DNA of 64,000 nt from Bradyrhizobium sp. CB1015 (lineage in GTDB: Bacteria; Pseudomonadota; Alphaproteobacteria; Rhizobiales; Xanthobacteraceae). Of this stretch, positions 34,943 to 44,053 are shown piece by piece; position 1 is the first letter of the stretch, and every line of letters starts with the position of its first letter. The notes under the pieces are model-generated. The model had not been told where the DNA came from. It worked only from the letters and a program-made list of their open reading frames with translations, and did no database searches. The stretch lies in NCBI RefSeq assembly GCF_025200925.1, contig NZ_CP104174.1, forward strand, positions 1,178,001-1,242,000, read 5' to 3'. The translations under genes and the position numbers were made by a program.

Positions 34943-37717
34943 TTACAGCGTCTTCAGATACTCGATCAGGTCGTAGCGCTCGGCGTCGTCCTTGAACATG
35001 CGGCCGATGACGCCGGGGCGCTTCGGCTCGCCGTCCTTGCGCTCGAAGGAATGGCCGAGCACGCTGTTGCCCTGGATCGGCTTGCCGTCGGTATCAGTCG
35101 CGGAGAACTCCGTTTCACCGGTCTTGCAGCGCTCGTTGGCGGTGACGGCGAAACCGAGGGTGTCGGGGTCATAGTCGCGGCGGCCCATGCAGAATGTCTG
35201 CGGGCGCTCGTTCTGCGGCTTCAGCAGCCAGTACAGCGACGGCACCGAGCCGTTGTGCAGGTAAGGCGCGGTGGCCCAGATGCCGTTCAAGGGTCGCGCG
35301 CGATAGCGCGGATCCGGCGCCGGATTGAGACAGTTCTTGCGCGCGAGATTCCACATCTGCGCCCGCTGGGCCTCCGGGATGTCCGCATCGTCCATCCATT
35401 TGCGGGCGACGAGATCCACCACCGTCATGAGGCCGAGCGCATAGACCATCTCGTTGGGCGAAGCGCTCGCGGTCGGGATCTCGCACTGCCACCATGTCTG
35501 CAGGTCGGCCGTGTTGACCTTCAGGAAGCCGGGCACGTCGACGGTCCGCTTGCTGAGAACGAGGGATTGCTCGGGATCCGTCTTGATCTCGTCGAGCGGG
35601 ATCGTCACCGCATTCAGCACCTTGCTGTCGCCGCTCGGCTCCCAGCGCTTCGACGACCAGAACGCCGGACTGTTGATATCAGGCAAATGGCATCCGGAGC
35701 ACATCTCGGCGTAGATGGCGCGGCCGCGTTCGACCCGATCGGGCTTCAGCTTCCAGGCGTCGCCGAGGATGTGCGAGGGCCATTTCGGTGCGAGCAGGCC
35801 GCCGAACTTCGGACCCGTGGCGGCATCGGCCGCCTTGAATGGATCGGGGCCTCTCAGCATGTCCTCGATCCAGCCGAGCGTCCTGATGTTCACCGACGAG
35901 CGCCACAGCCTGTCCGTCGGATAGGCATCGGACAGGTTGAGCAGGGCGGTCACGCCGAGGGCTTCGCCGGCGTTGCGGATCAGCGGCTGCTCGATCGAGG
36001 CGTCGTATTGGGCGAACTTGAACCACGGCACCGTCCAGATCGCGGGGTAGCTGACGGGCGCGTCCTGGGCATGCAGGTTCCTCTCGAATCCCTTGACGCC
36101 GCTCAGCGCGAGGTCCTGCGAAAACACCTGGTTGCCGATGCGGTTGAGGGCATCGAGGCGGCCGAACCCTTCCTCGGTGTCCTGCTGCTGCTTGCCGTCC
36201 CAGGTCTTCTTGGCCTCGATCGTCTTCTCGTAGTTCTTGGCCCAGTCGATCAGGAAGCTGCCGATCGCGCTGAGCCTTTGCTTGAGAGCGGCGCGGTCCT
36301 TCTTGCTGGCGTCGGGGCCGAGCACGCGATCGGCAAAACGCTGGAAGCGGAACGGGACGTACAGCGTGTAGGCGATCGACAGGCCGGTTGCGAGCTCGAG
36401 CTTCTTCAGGTCGGTCATCGCCGGGCCGCCGTCGAAGCGGACGTCGACACCCTGATAGTGGATCTGGCCGGTATGACAGGCGGCGCAGGTCAGCCCGATC
36501 TTGTCCTCTTCGCGCCGACCCGTCGCGGGATCGACGACGCCGGTCATGCGCGCGAAGCCGACGGGCAGGCCGTCGACGTTCTCCGCCGGTGTCCATCGCG
36601 TCGACCAATCCGACGCTTGCGTCGTCTCGTACACATTGGCGTAGCCGAAGCGGCGCAGCGTCGCCGTGTCGACCTGGACCGATTGCGGGCTCGGGATGAA
36701 GCCGAAGCGCTCGAGATAGGCGCTGTCCTTGATCATGCCGGGCTTCGAGAACAGATGGAGCTGCGGCTGCTCCAGCGCCACGAACCACTCATAGGGCACC
36801 GGGAACGTCGCGGTGCCCTGGCTGGCGTGGTGGAACCAGTGCCGGTCCTTCAGCGACCAGTTTTGCTCGAGCCAGTAGGCAGCCTTGGTTTCGGGCATTG
36901 CGGGCAGGGGCGGCGGCAGGAGATTCACCAGCACGCCCTTCTGGGGCAGCATGGCGCGAACCTGGTTGGGGAATTCGGCGACGGCCACCAAGGCGATGAG
37001 GCCAAGGCCGATGACGAACGCCGTGAGCGCGACCGCCCAGCGAAAACGGAGTTGGCAGGACGACAGCAGCGGCTGCGACACGATCCGCCGGTTGATGCGG
37101 TCGGGGAATTGGCGCTGCTCGAACAGCGTGCGCACGTCTGCCACGCTGAGATAACGCTCTTCGCCCTGCTTGCCCTTGCCGATGATCTTCAAAAGGATGG
37201 GCCATTCGAACTTCATCAGCAGCGGGTAGTACCACCGTGCGGCGCTGCCGGCGCGCTTGAGATTGTCGCGCATGAAGGTCTTGATTTCCGCAGCGTTGAG
37301 GCCCGGCTCGCTGCTGCCGGTGTTCGGGTCGGTGTAGGTCCGGCCGAAGCTCGCCAGCCGCGCGATCTCGTCCTCGTTGACCTTGCCGTCGACGCCGAGG
37401 ATGCGCGAGCCGGCGCCGCGCTTGTCCAGCGGCCCCCCGCGCAGCGCGTCGAGCTGCGCGCCCGAAAAGATGCTCTTCAGGATGTGCTTGATGCCGTTGG
37501 CGATCATCGCAACGCCGCGAACCTGGATGCGGGCCGAGACCTTCTTCAGCCCGGTCTCGCCGCTCGCATTGGCGATGGTCTGCGACAGCGTGTTGAGCGG
37601 GACGGTGCCGCCCTCGACGAAGCCTTCGCCGACGAGGCCGCGCAGGAATGGGCAGGGATTGTTCGGCGAGACTTGAATCGAGGGGTCGAAGGGCGGTTTC
37701 GAAGCGGGGTCGTGCAT
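34943..37717 (-). CDS. Large di-heme cytochrome (CcP/MauG/RoxA-like) with N-terminal extension
   Basis: A 924-residue protein. Two c-type heme sites are CAACH (near residue 411) and CSGCH (near 672). The sequence WATAPYLHNGSVPSLYWLL near residues 810-828 is characteristic of the CcpA/MauG/RoxA superfamily. A single transmembrane helix lies near residues 226-246, so the heme part is periplasmic. The first 220 residues have no heme motif and include an acidic DGKVNEDEIARL stretch resembling an EF-hand-like loop. The redox substrate cannot be predicted; RoxA-type oxygenases and MauG-type enzymes are both possible. Confidence 0.85.
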   Translation of the reverse strand: MHDPASKPPFDPSIQVSPNNPCPFLRGLVGEGFVEGGTVPLNTLSQTIANASGETGLKKVSARIQVRGVAMIANGIKHILKSIFSGAQLDALRGGPLDKRGAGSRILGVDGKVNEDEIARLASFGRTYTDPNTGSSEPGLNAAEIKTFMRDNLKRAGSAARWYYPLLMKFEWPILLKIIGKGKQGEERYLSVADVRTLFEQRQFPDRINRRIVSQPLLSSCQLRFRWAVALTAFVIGLGLIALVAVAEFPNQVRAMLPQKGVLVNLLPPPLPAMPETKAAYWLEQNWSLKDRHWFHHASQGTATFPVPYEWFVALEQPQLHLFSKPGMIKDSAYLERFGFIPSPQSVQVDTATLRRFGYANVYETTQASDWSTRWTPAENVDGLPVGFARMTGVVDPATGRREEDKIGLTCAACHTGQIHYQGVDVRFDGGPAMTDLKKLELATGLSIAYTLYVPFRFQRFADRVLGPDASKKDRAALKQRLSAIGSFLIDWAKNYEKTIEAKKTWDGKQQQDTEEGFGRLDALNRIGNQVFSQDLALSGVKGFERNLHAQDAPVSYPAIWTVPWFKFAQYDASIEQPLIRNAGEALGVTALLNLSDAYPTDRLWRSSVNIRTLGWIEDMLRGPDPFKAADAATGPKFGGLLAPKWPSHILGDAWKLKPDRVERGRAIYAEMCSGCHLPDINSPAFWSSKRWEPSGDSKVLNAVTIPLDEIKTDPEQSLVLSKRTVDVPGFLKVNTADLQTWWQCEIPTASASPNEMVYALGLMTVVDLVARKWMDDADIPEAQRAQMWNLARKNCLNPAPDPRYRARPLNGIWATAPYLHNGSVPSLYWLLKPQNERPQTFCMGRRDYDPDTLGFAVTANERCKTGETEFSATDTDGKPIQGNSVLGHSFERKDGEPKRPGVIGRMFKDDAERYDLIEYLKTL

Positions 37718-37898
37718 GGCCCAAATCCTGAAAACAGCGAATCGTGGAAAGCAGGCGCGCCGTTAGAGCGCGGAAAGTCCTAACAAACCCACAGCACGAT
37801 ATACTACTTCAGCGTGTGACGAAGTGTGGCGAATTTCACTGTCGTGTCAACAAGAGCAGGCGGTCGCTGCAAAGCCGCGGGGGTCTGCGGCCTTTCGC

Positions 37899-39695
37899 TC
37901 AGGATTCGGCGGCCCGTTTCAGGTCGCCCTGAACCAGCGTCAGCTTGCCGAGCGGCACACCGGCCTTCAGCAGCCCCTCGCGATAATGGCCGATGTCCTC
38001 GGGCCGCTTCCAGTGGAAGTTGCGCAAGTGCCTGTCCACGTTCAGCGTTGGATAATTTGCCATCAGCACGCGGGCGGCTTCGCTGGCCTCGTCGCTTCGT
38101 CCCAGCTGCGCCAACGCCGCGGCGCGGATCGCCAGCGCCTGCATGTGATTCGGGTTGATGTAGAGCTGCTCGCGCGCCCATGACAGCGTCGCGTCATATT
38201 GGCGCAACAAATAATGGCTGAACGCGTTCAGCGCCGCCCATTGATAGCGCGGGTCGCTGTTGTCGCGCTGCGCGGCCATCGAGAACAGCTCGATCGCCTC
38301 GCGGTGCTCGCCGACCATGAAATGGCAGATGCCGAGCACGCCGCGTGCGCCGTTGTCGTAAGGATTGAGCGCGACCGCGCGCTTGGCGGCGTCCATCGCG
38401 GCCTCGTGATGCCCCTCCATCGCATGCGCCCAGGACAGGATCGAGAACGCGAAGGAGGAGCGCGGGTCGAGCCGCACGCTGGTTTCGGCGAGGTTCATTG
38501 CCTCGGCCCACATCTCGCGCGTGCCCTTGACCCAGCCGAACTGGATGCTCTGGATCTGGATCGTGGCGAGATAGGCGTGTGCGATCGACAATTTGGGATC
38601 GAGCCGGATCGCCTCACGGAACAGCTCGACGGCGGCGGCCAGATCCTCCTTGGTCTGCCGGTAGTAATGCGACAGCCCCTTGAGGAAGCGGTCCCAGGCG
38701 GAGACGTCGGTCGAGAGCCGCGCCGGCGCCGAGGCCTCGGCACGGACGATCTCGGTGGCGATCGCGGCCGACAGATTGGTCGTGATCTCGTCCTGCATCG
38801 CGAACAAGTCGCCGATGTCGCGGTCGTAGCGGCCGGTCCAGAGCTGCTCGCCGGTCTCGGGCGCGATCAATTCGGCGGTGACGCGGATCTTGGCGCCGGC
38901 GCGCCGCACCGAGCCCTGGATCAGATAGGTGGCGTCGATCTCGCGCGCGATCAGCCGGGTGCCGATGTTCCTACCCTTGAAGGCGAAGGTCGAGTTGCGG
39001 CTCAGCACCCGATAGAAGGATTGCAGCGACAGCGCATGGATCAGGTCCTCGGTGAGGCCGTCGGAGAAATATTCGTCCTGGGCGTCGCTGAGATTGGCGA
39101 AGGGCAGCACGCCGACGATCGCGGTACGGTACTGCTGCGACAGCACCGAGGCCTCCCGGAGCTCGGGAGCAAGTGCCGGCGCGCCTTCGGGCGTCCAGGT
39201 AAAGACCCCGATCGCATCCTTGATGTTCTTGAAGCGATGATTGCCGGCATCGGTCAGCGGCACGGTGAGATGCTTGCTCGCCTCCCGATAGGCCTTGGCC
39301 GAGATCGCGAACCCGCCGGGGCTCGCCACCGATTCGAGGCGGACGGCGATGTTGACGTCGTCGCCGAAGACCTCGTCCTCGTCGGCGATGACGTCGCCCA
39401 TGTGGATGCCGAGCCGGAACTGCATGGCGCGGTCGGCCGGCAGATGGCGGTTGCGCTCTGCCATCAGCGTCTGCATCGCGATCGAAGCCTCGGTGGCGCC
39501 GACGATCGAGGGGAATTCCAGCAGGAAGCCATCGCCGGTGTTTTTCACGACGCGGCCGCCGTGATTGAGGATGATGGGATGGATCGCGGCGCGATGGGCC
39601 TTGAAGGCGGCATGCGTGCCGGCCTCGTCGCTGCCCATCATGCGCGAATAGCCGGCGACATCGGCGCAGACGATGGCGGCCAGACGTCTTTCCAT
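37899..39695 (-). CDS. Class III adenylate/guanylate cyclase with TolB-like and TPR domains
   Basis: A 598-residue protein. Residues 1-190 are a class III cyclase domain, with metal aspartates D12 in IVCADVAGYS and D55 in NTGDGFLLEF, and the substrate/transition residues in FGDDVNIAVRLE. Residues about 205-320 match the TolB/FlgN-like periplasmic segment (IVGVLPFANLSDAQDEYFSDGLTEDLIHALS). The rest are TPR repeats. This architecture is expanded in Bradyrhizobium. The catalytic residues are all present, so it may make cAMP. The C-terminal part resembles the decayed gene at 58786-59620. Confidence 0.9.
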   Translation of the reverse strand: MERRLAAIVCADVAGYSRMMGSDEAGTHAAFKAHRAAIHPIILNHGGRVVKNTGDGFLLEFPSIVGATEASIAMQTLMAERNRHLPADRAMQFRLGIHMGDVIADEDEVFGDDVNIAVRLESVASPGGFAISAKAYREASKHLTVPLTDAGNHRFKNIKDAIGVFTWTPEGAPALAPELREASVLSQQYRTAIVGVLPFANLSDAQDEYFSDGLTEDLIHALSLQSFYRVLSRNSTFAFKGRNIGTRLIAREIDATYLIQGSVRRAGAKIRVTAELIAPETGEQLWTGRYDRDIGDLFAMQDEITTNLSAAIATEIVRAEASAPARLSTDVSAWDRFLKGLSHYYRQTKEDLAAAVELFREAIRLDPKLSIAHAYLATIQIQSIQFGWVKGTREMWAEAMNLAETSVRLDPRSSFAFSILSWAHAMEGHHEAAMDAAKRAVALNPYDNGARGVLGICHFMVGEHREAIELFSMAAQRDNSDPRYQWAALNAFSHYLLRQYDATLSWAREQLYINPNHMQALAIRAAALAQLGRSDEASEAARVLMANYPTLNVDRHLRNFHWKRPEDIGHYREGLLKAGVPLGKLTLVQGDLKRAAES

Positions 39696-39929
39696 ATCCG
39701 CAGAGCTCCAAGGGGACTTGGGTGAGGAATCCGGGACCGGCCACACCGTGGCGGTTGCCGCGAATCCCGCATTTCAAGAACCCTGCCTTTATAGAGCAGA
39801 TGCGCCGCAGCGGAAGCATGATCCGCATTGCAAATTCGAGGTAAATCCTACGCAATCCCGGCGGTGGACGGGGAGGGGCGAACCGACTAAGCGGAACCAG
39901 GACCGCCGGGACGGCAGCGGGGCACCTTC

Positions 39930-40562
39930 ATGCTGGGTATTCACGAAATCGGGCTTTTCGTCCTGTCGGGCGTGCTGCTCAACATCACGCCGGGGCCGGA
40001 TTCGGTCTATGTGATCGGCCGCAGCATGCAGATGGGCTGGCGGGGCGGCGCCGCTGCCGCCTTGGGCATCAGTTGCGGCTGCTTTGTCCATGTCGCGGGC
40101 GCGGCGATCGGGCTTTCGGCTCTGCTGATGGCCTCGTCCACGGCCTTCTCGATCCTGAAGCTGGTCGGCGCAGCCTATCTGGTCGTCACCGGCCTCCAGA
40201 TGCTGTGGTCGCGCCCGGTGCTGGCTTCAGGCATCGACGAGCCGGTGCGCAGCTCGCTCTCGCGGGTGTTCCTCCAGGGCGTCTTCACCAACGCGCTCAA
40301 TCCCAAGGTCGCGCTGTTCTTCCTGGCCTTCCTGCCGCAATTCGTCGCACCCGATGCGCCGCACAAGCCGCTCGCCTTCCTGACGCTCGGCCTGATCTTC
40401 ATTTTTACGGGGACGCTGTGGTGCCTGGTGCTCGCCGCGTTCGCCGCCAAGGCCGCGCACCGGCTGCGCAAGTCCGAAGGGGCGATCGCCTGGGTCAACC
40501 GCGCGCTCGGCGGCCTCTTCGTCTATCTCGGCATCCGTGTCGCCACGCTGGAGAGCCGGTAA
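39930..40562 (+). CDS. LysE/RhtB family amino-acid exporter
   Basis: A 210-residue membrane protein with five or six hydrophobic helices, beginning LGIHEIGLFVLSGVLLNITPGPDSVYVIGRS, the LysE-family opening with the ITPGPD motif. The loop LQGVFTNALNPKVALFFLAFLPQF is also characteristic. It exports an amino acid such as threonine, homoserine or lysine. Substrate specificity cannot be read from the sequence. Confidence 0.92.
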   Translation: MLGIHEIGLFVLSGVLLNITPGPDSVYVIGRSMQMGWRGGAAAALGISCGCFVHVAGAAIGLSALLMASSTAFSILKLVGAAYLVVTGLQMLWSRPVLASGIDEPVRSSLSRVFLQGVFTNALNPKVALFFLAFLPQFVAPDAPHKPLAFLTLGLIFIFTGTLWCLVLAAFAAKAAHRLRKSEGAIAWVNRALGGLFVYLGIRVATLESR

Positions 40563-40567
40563 CTCCT

Positions 40568-41320
40568 TCAGGCAAACTCCTTCGCCAGCGCGCTACCGGC
40601 GAGATAGAGGCCGAGAAGGATCATCGCGATCAGGAACCAGCGTCGAAACGCATCCGCCGGCATCCGCGCCCGCACCGATTGGCCGATGAACATGCCGGCA
40701 GAGGCCATGGCGAGGCCGATCGCACCCGGCACGATATTGGCCGGCGTCAGCAATCCGACCGCGGTCAGGTTGAAGGCGAGCGCCAGCGTTGCGGTGGTGA
40801 AAAACACGCCGAGCGCCTGCACCAGCTCGTCCTTCTCCATGCCGATTGCCTGCATGAACGGCATCGAGGGGATCACCTGCACGCCGGTCGAGGCCGAGAT
40901 CACGCCGGTGACGACGCCGACCACGCCGCCGACCCATTTCTCGTTCTCGGGCGTGACGCGGAAGTGGAATTTGTTCAGCCCGATCACGGCGTAGAGGACG
41001 AGCAGAGCGCCGAGCACGATCGTGCCGTAGCGCGCGTGAGGCCCGGTCAGCGCGCCGGCATTGAGCCAGCAGCCGACCACGGTGCCGATCATCAGCGGCC
41101 ACAGCCGCCGCAGGATGTCGCGCAAATACGGGCCGACGAAGGTCTGCCAGATGTTGGTGATGATAGCCGGCACAATGACGATGGCGATGGCGCGGCTCGG
41201 CGCCATGCTGACCGCCAGCAGGCCCATGGACACCGTCGGCAGGCCGAGCCCGACCACGCCCTTGACGAATCCGGCAAGCAGGAAGACGGCGGCGATGAGG
41301 ATGAGCAGCGGGTCGATCAT
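40568..41320 (-). CDS. TauE/SafE family membrane transporter
   Basis: A 250-residue protein with eight hydrophobic segments and the TauE/SafE pattern (VFLLAGFVKGVVGLGLPTVSMGLLAV at about residues 9-34; repeated glycine-rich halves with ITGVISASTGVQVIPSMPF). Members export sulfite or organosulfonates or supply substrate for sulfur assimilation. It lies divergent from a LysR regulator 90 bp away, which probably controls it. ATG 41320 is the chosen start. Confidence 0.9.
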   Translation of the reverse strand: MIDPLLILIAAVFLLAGFVKGVVGLGLPTVSMGLLAVSMAPSRAIAIVIVPAIITNIWQTFVGPYLRDILRRLWPLMIGTVVGCWLNAGALTGPHARYGTIVLGALLVLYAVIGLNKFHFRVTPENEKWVGGVVGVVTGVISASTGVQVIPSMPFMQAIGMEKDELVQALGVFFTTATLALAFNLTAVGLLTPANIVPGAIGLAMASAGMFIGQSVRARMPADAFRRWFLIAMILLGLYLAGSALAKEFA

Positions 41321-41410
41321 CTCCGCACATTGACCGAAGCCGCGCGGGCGCACAATCTGGAGGTTACGGAGAAAGCCTTCGTCAGCGGCGAAGGCTCAAG
41401 GAGACATCTC

Positions 41411-42301
41411 ATGCGCTTCGACCTCGTCGATCTCCAGCTCTTCATCGCGGTGGCCGACCAGCGCAGCATCACGCGCGGAGCGGAGCGCTCGCATCTCGCT
41501 CTGGCCTCGGCCAGCGCGCGGATCAAGGGGCTCGAGGATGCGCTCGGCGTCGCGCTGCTCAAGCGCGGCCGCCGCGGCGTCGAGTTGACCGCGGCCGGCG
41601 AGAGCCTGCTCGATCATGCCAGGCTCGTGATCCATCAGATCGACGCCATGCGCGGCGATCTCGCCGGCTTTGCCAGCGGCGTGCGCGCCAGCGTGCATTT
41701 TCTCGCCAACACGTCGGGCCTGTCGGAGCATCTGCCGAAGGCGCTCGCCGGCTTCCTGCGCGAGCATCGCGACGTCGCCGTCGACATCGAGGAACGCGAG
41801 AGCACCGATATCGCAGCCGCCATCACCGCAGGCGCCGCCGATCTCGGCTTCGCCGCCGAGCACGCGCTGCCCGAGCATATCGAGCGCTTTGTCTTCAGCG
41901 AGGATCGTCTGACGCTGGTGACGTCAAAACGCGGCCCGTTCGCCGGCCGCCGCCAGATCGACTTTCAGGAGGCGGGGGCTTGCGACTTCGTCGGCCTGAC
42001 CAGCGCCACCGCGCTCCAGATGCATATTTCCAGGCACGCCGCGCGGCTCGGCATCCGCCCGCATGTCCGCGCCCGCCTGCGCGATTTCGACGCGATCTGC
42101 CAGATGGTCGCCGCCGATGTCGGCGTGGCGCTGGTGCCGGAAGCCGCCGCCCGCCGCTGCGCCAAGACCATGCCGCTCGCCATGGTCCGCCTGCGCGATG
42201 CCTGGGCCAACCGCCGCCTCGTGATCTGCGCGCGCAGCTTCAAGACGCTGCCGCGGCCGGCCAAGATGCTGGTGGAGCATTTGCGAGCAGAGGCGATGTG
42301 A
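41411..42301 (+). CDS. LysR family transcriptional regulator
   Basis: A 296-residue regulator. The winged helix-turn-helix spans residues 2-60 (DLVDLQLFIAVADQRSITRGAERSHLALASASARIKGLEDALGVALLKR), followed by a periplasmic-binding-like effector domain (VRASVHFLANTSGLSEHLPKALAGFLREHRDV). AAGGAGACATCTC before ATG 41411 is a good ribosome site. Divergent orientation to the TauE/SafE gene suggests it regulates that transporter. The inducer is unknown. Confidence 0.93.
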   Translation: MRFDLVDLQLFIAVADQRSITRGAERSHLALASASARIKGLEDALGVALLKRGRRGVELTAAGESLLDHARLVIHQIDAMRGDLAGFASGVRASVHFLANTSGLSEHLPKALAGFLREHRDVAVDIEERESTDIAAAITAGAADLGFAAEHALPEHIERFVFSEDRLTLVTSKRGPFAGRRQIDFQEAGACDFVGLTSATALQMHISRHAARLGIRPHVRARLRDFDAICQMVAADVGVALVPEAAARRCAKTMPLAMVRLRDAWANRRLVICARSFKTLPRPAKMLVEHLRAEAM

Positions 42302-42307
42302 GGTGAC

Positions 42308-42694
42308 TCTTACCCTCCCTGGAGGGGGAGGGTCGATCGCGCGCAGCGCGAGCGGGTGGGGTGACAGTCTCTCCATTGAGGCGGTGCCCGTGTGGAGAGA
42401 TCACCCCACCCCGCTTCACCTCTCGCTTCGCTCAAGGCGAAGCGACCCTTCCCCCTCCAGGGCAGGGCTATCGCATATGACTTGTGGCGGCGGCCTGCGC
42501 GCACGCCTCGTCCTTCGAGACGGCGCTTACGCGCCTCCTCAGGATGAGGCTAATCAGCGTCAGTGTTCGTTGAAACTGCTGCCGCGCACTCCGCCCTCAT
42601 CCTGAGGAGCCCGCCCAAAGCGGGCGTCTCGAAGGATGGCTGCAGGGAAAAGCTCTCAAATGCGATAGCCCTACCCTCCAGGGGAGGGTAAGAA
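42308..42694. repeat. Palindromic repeat of the CCCTCCCTGGAGGGGGAGGG type, split by a mobile element
   Basis: The left arm TTACCCTCCCTGGAGGG starts at 42310 and the closing arm CCCTCCAGGGGAGGGTAA ends near 42692. The 211-bp element occupies 42463-42673. Outside it the repeat matches 15338-15503 and 18717-18900. The middle contains the usual CTCTCCA and GAGAGATCACCCC pair. Confidence 0.85.
42463..42673. mobile_element. 211-bp non-autonomous element (MITE), copy 2
   Basis: The ends are CAGGGCTATCGCAT and ATGCGATAGCCCTA (the last base differs from copy 1). It is flanked by the 10-bp direct repeat CCCTCCAGGG at 42453-42462 and 42674-42683, which is itself the tip of the CCCT-CC-AGGG hairpin. It differs from the 21153 copy at only about four of 211 positions, so both are recent or under a common source. 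It carries no gene. Confidence 0.92.
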
Positions 42695-42744
42695 CACCTA
42701 GCTCGCCGTCTCCACGCCCGCGTTGATCATGCAAGCCTCGCGCA

Positions 42745-43527
42745 CTATTGGTTCAGAAGCTTCAACGCCTCCTCGTGAACCCGCGCGTCGCCGGCCGCGA
42801 TGATGCGGCCGCCGCCCTGGGCCGGCTTGCCTTCCCAGGTGGTGACGACGCCGCCGGCGCCGGTCACGATCGGGATCAGCGCCGCGATGTCGTAGGGCTT
42901 CAGCTCGGTCTCGACCACGAGGTCGACGTGGCCGGCGGCAAGCATGCAATAGGAGTAGCAGTCGCCGCCATAGCGCGACAGCCGCGCGCTCCTCTCGATG
43001 CGGCCGAAGATGGCGCGGTCGCTCTCGTTCATCAGCAGGGGGCTGGTGGTGTAGGTCGTGGCCTCCCCCAGCGAAGCGCAGCGGCGGACCTGGAGCCGGC
43101 GCTCGCCCGACGGCCCCTTATAATTGGCCGAACCGTTGTCGCCGGAAAAGCGCTCGCCGATGAAGGGCTGGTGCATCATGCCGAATACCGGCGAGCCCTT
43201 GTGCAAGAGCGCAATCAGCGTGCCCCAGATCGGAAAGCCGCCGATGAAGGACTTGGTGCCGTCGATGGGGTCGAGCACCCAGACGTAGTCGGCGTCCTCG
43301 TGCTCGCTGCCGAATTCCTCGCCGACGATGCCGTGCTGGGGGAAGTTGGCCTTGATCAGCCGCCGCATCACCGCCTCGGCGGCGCGGTCGGCCTCGGTCA
43401 CGGGATCGAAATCCTTGGTCTTGCTCTTGTCGTCGATCGACAGCGAGGTGCGGAAGAACGGCAGGATGGTTTCGCCGGAGGCGGTTGCGAGCCGACCGAT
43501 GAAGGCGGAGAAGTCGATCACCGTCAC
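42745..43527 (-). CDS. hisN: Histidinol-phosphatase (inositol monophosphatase family)
   Basis: A 260-residue metal-dependent phosphatase. The IMP-family motifs are GEEFGSEHEDADYVWVLDPIDGTKSF (metal-binding E and DxxDG at about residues 70-92) and the second metal aspartate in KPYDIAALIPIV. The protein is close to the HisN branch that acts in histidine biosynthesis; SuhB/inositol monophosphatase is the alternative. It starts at GTG 43527 with GAGGA eight bases upstream. An mmgR/suhB-type sRNA lies divergent to it. Confidence 0.9.
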   Translation of the reverse strand: MTVIDFSAFIGRLATASGETILPFFRTSLSIDDKSKTKDFDPVTEADRAAEAVMRRLIKANFPQHGIVGEEFGSEHEDADYVWVLDPIDGTKSFIGGFPIWGTLIALLHKGSPVFGMMHQPFIGERFSGDNGSANYKGPSGERRLQVRRCASLGEATTYTTSPLLMNESDRAIFGRIERSARLSRYGGDCYSYCMLAAGHVDLVVETELKPYDIAALIPIVTGAGGVVTTWEGKPAQGGGRIIAAGDARVHEEALKLLNQ

Positions 43528-43832
43528 AGGCGAAATCCTCGAAGCGAAGGTTGGATGGAGCTTGCCTCCTGCCTAGCTCAATTCGCCTGCCGCGTGCAGC
43601 GCTGACTTGATGTTGCTCCCTGGTATTTTGGATGCCGAAGCGCGCTGCCCCATTCCAGTCATCTGCTGGCCAAATATCGATCATTGAGTTGAAAACTTAG
43701 TTCCGAGGTTGCCTTGTTCGTATGCAAATGACTATCAACCCATTGAATTTCCTCATCAAACAAACTGAATCTGGGTTTCCATGGAAGCAACTGAGCCATG
43801 TGCGATTTGCATGGGAAATGGCGCAAAAGCCC
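43528..43832. other. Intergenic region between hisN and the sRNA
   Basis: About 300 bp with no supported gene. Possible short frames are not backed by ribosome sites. It should contain the hisN promoter, but no clear hexamers are marked. The region beyond is the sRNA promoter. Confidence 0.4.
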
Positions 43833-43861
43833 TTGCACTTTGTGCGGCGCGGTCGCATATT
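43833..43861 (+). promoter_or_regulatory. Sigma-70-type promoter of the sRNA
   Basis: The -35 box TTGCAC at 43833-43838 and the -10 box CATATT at 43856-43861 are separated by exactly 17 bp. Transcription should start near 43868. The following transcript ends at a terminator at 43924-43958, a compact sRNA unit. Confidence 0.75.
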
Positions 43862-43867
43862 GTTGCG

Positions 43868-43958
43868 GTGCGGTAGCGCTTCGCGTTACCGCTGCCCTCC
43901 TTGGGCGTTTCCTCCCTAGACTTGGGCCGCTTGCGTCATTCGCGAGCGGCCCTTTTTT
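43868..43958 (+). ncRNA. mmgR/suhB-family small RNA
   Basis: A predicted 91-nt transcript with a 5' hairpin at 43870-43892 (GCGGTAGCG...TTACCGC), an unpaired stretch carrying TTTCCTCCCT at 43908-43917, and a terminator. That decanucleotide in a loop is the hallmark of the rhizobial mmgR/alpha-r8 sRNAs, which regulate storage metabolism through anti-Shine-Dalgarno-like pairing. The related Rfam suhB motif is found near suhB-type genes, and a hisN/suhB-like gene is the neighbour. The promoter spacing supports it. Confidence 0.82.
43924..43958 (+). terminator. Terminator of the small RNA
   Basis: The stem GGGCCGCTTGCG...CGCGAGCGGCCC is followed by TTTTTT, a strong intrinsic terminator on the plus strand. 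It closes the sRNA about 90 nt after the promoter and lies before the convergent N-formylglutamate amidohydrolase gene. Confidence 0.85.
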
Positions 43959-44053
43959 CTTGCCGCCGCCGTTTTCATTTTGGGGCGCGCAAGCCTGCGA
44001 AGCGAAAACGCACTCGCGCGCAAGGCCTCGTCGTTTGAGAGAGAAGCTGCGTC

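Noticed and set aside
35051..37783. 910-codon open frame on the plus strand
   Set aside because: Antisense to the di-heme cytochrome gene, which has clear heme motifs. The antisense product is Arg/Gly/Leu-rich without motifs.
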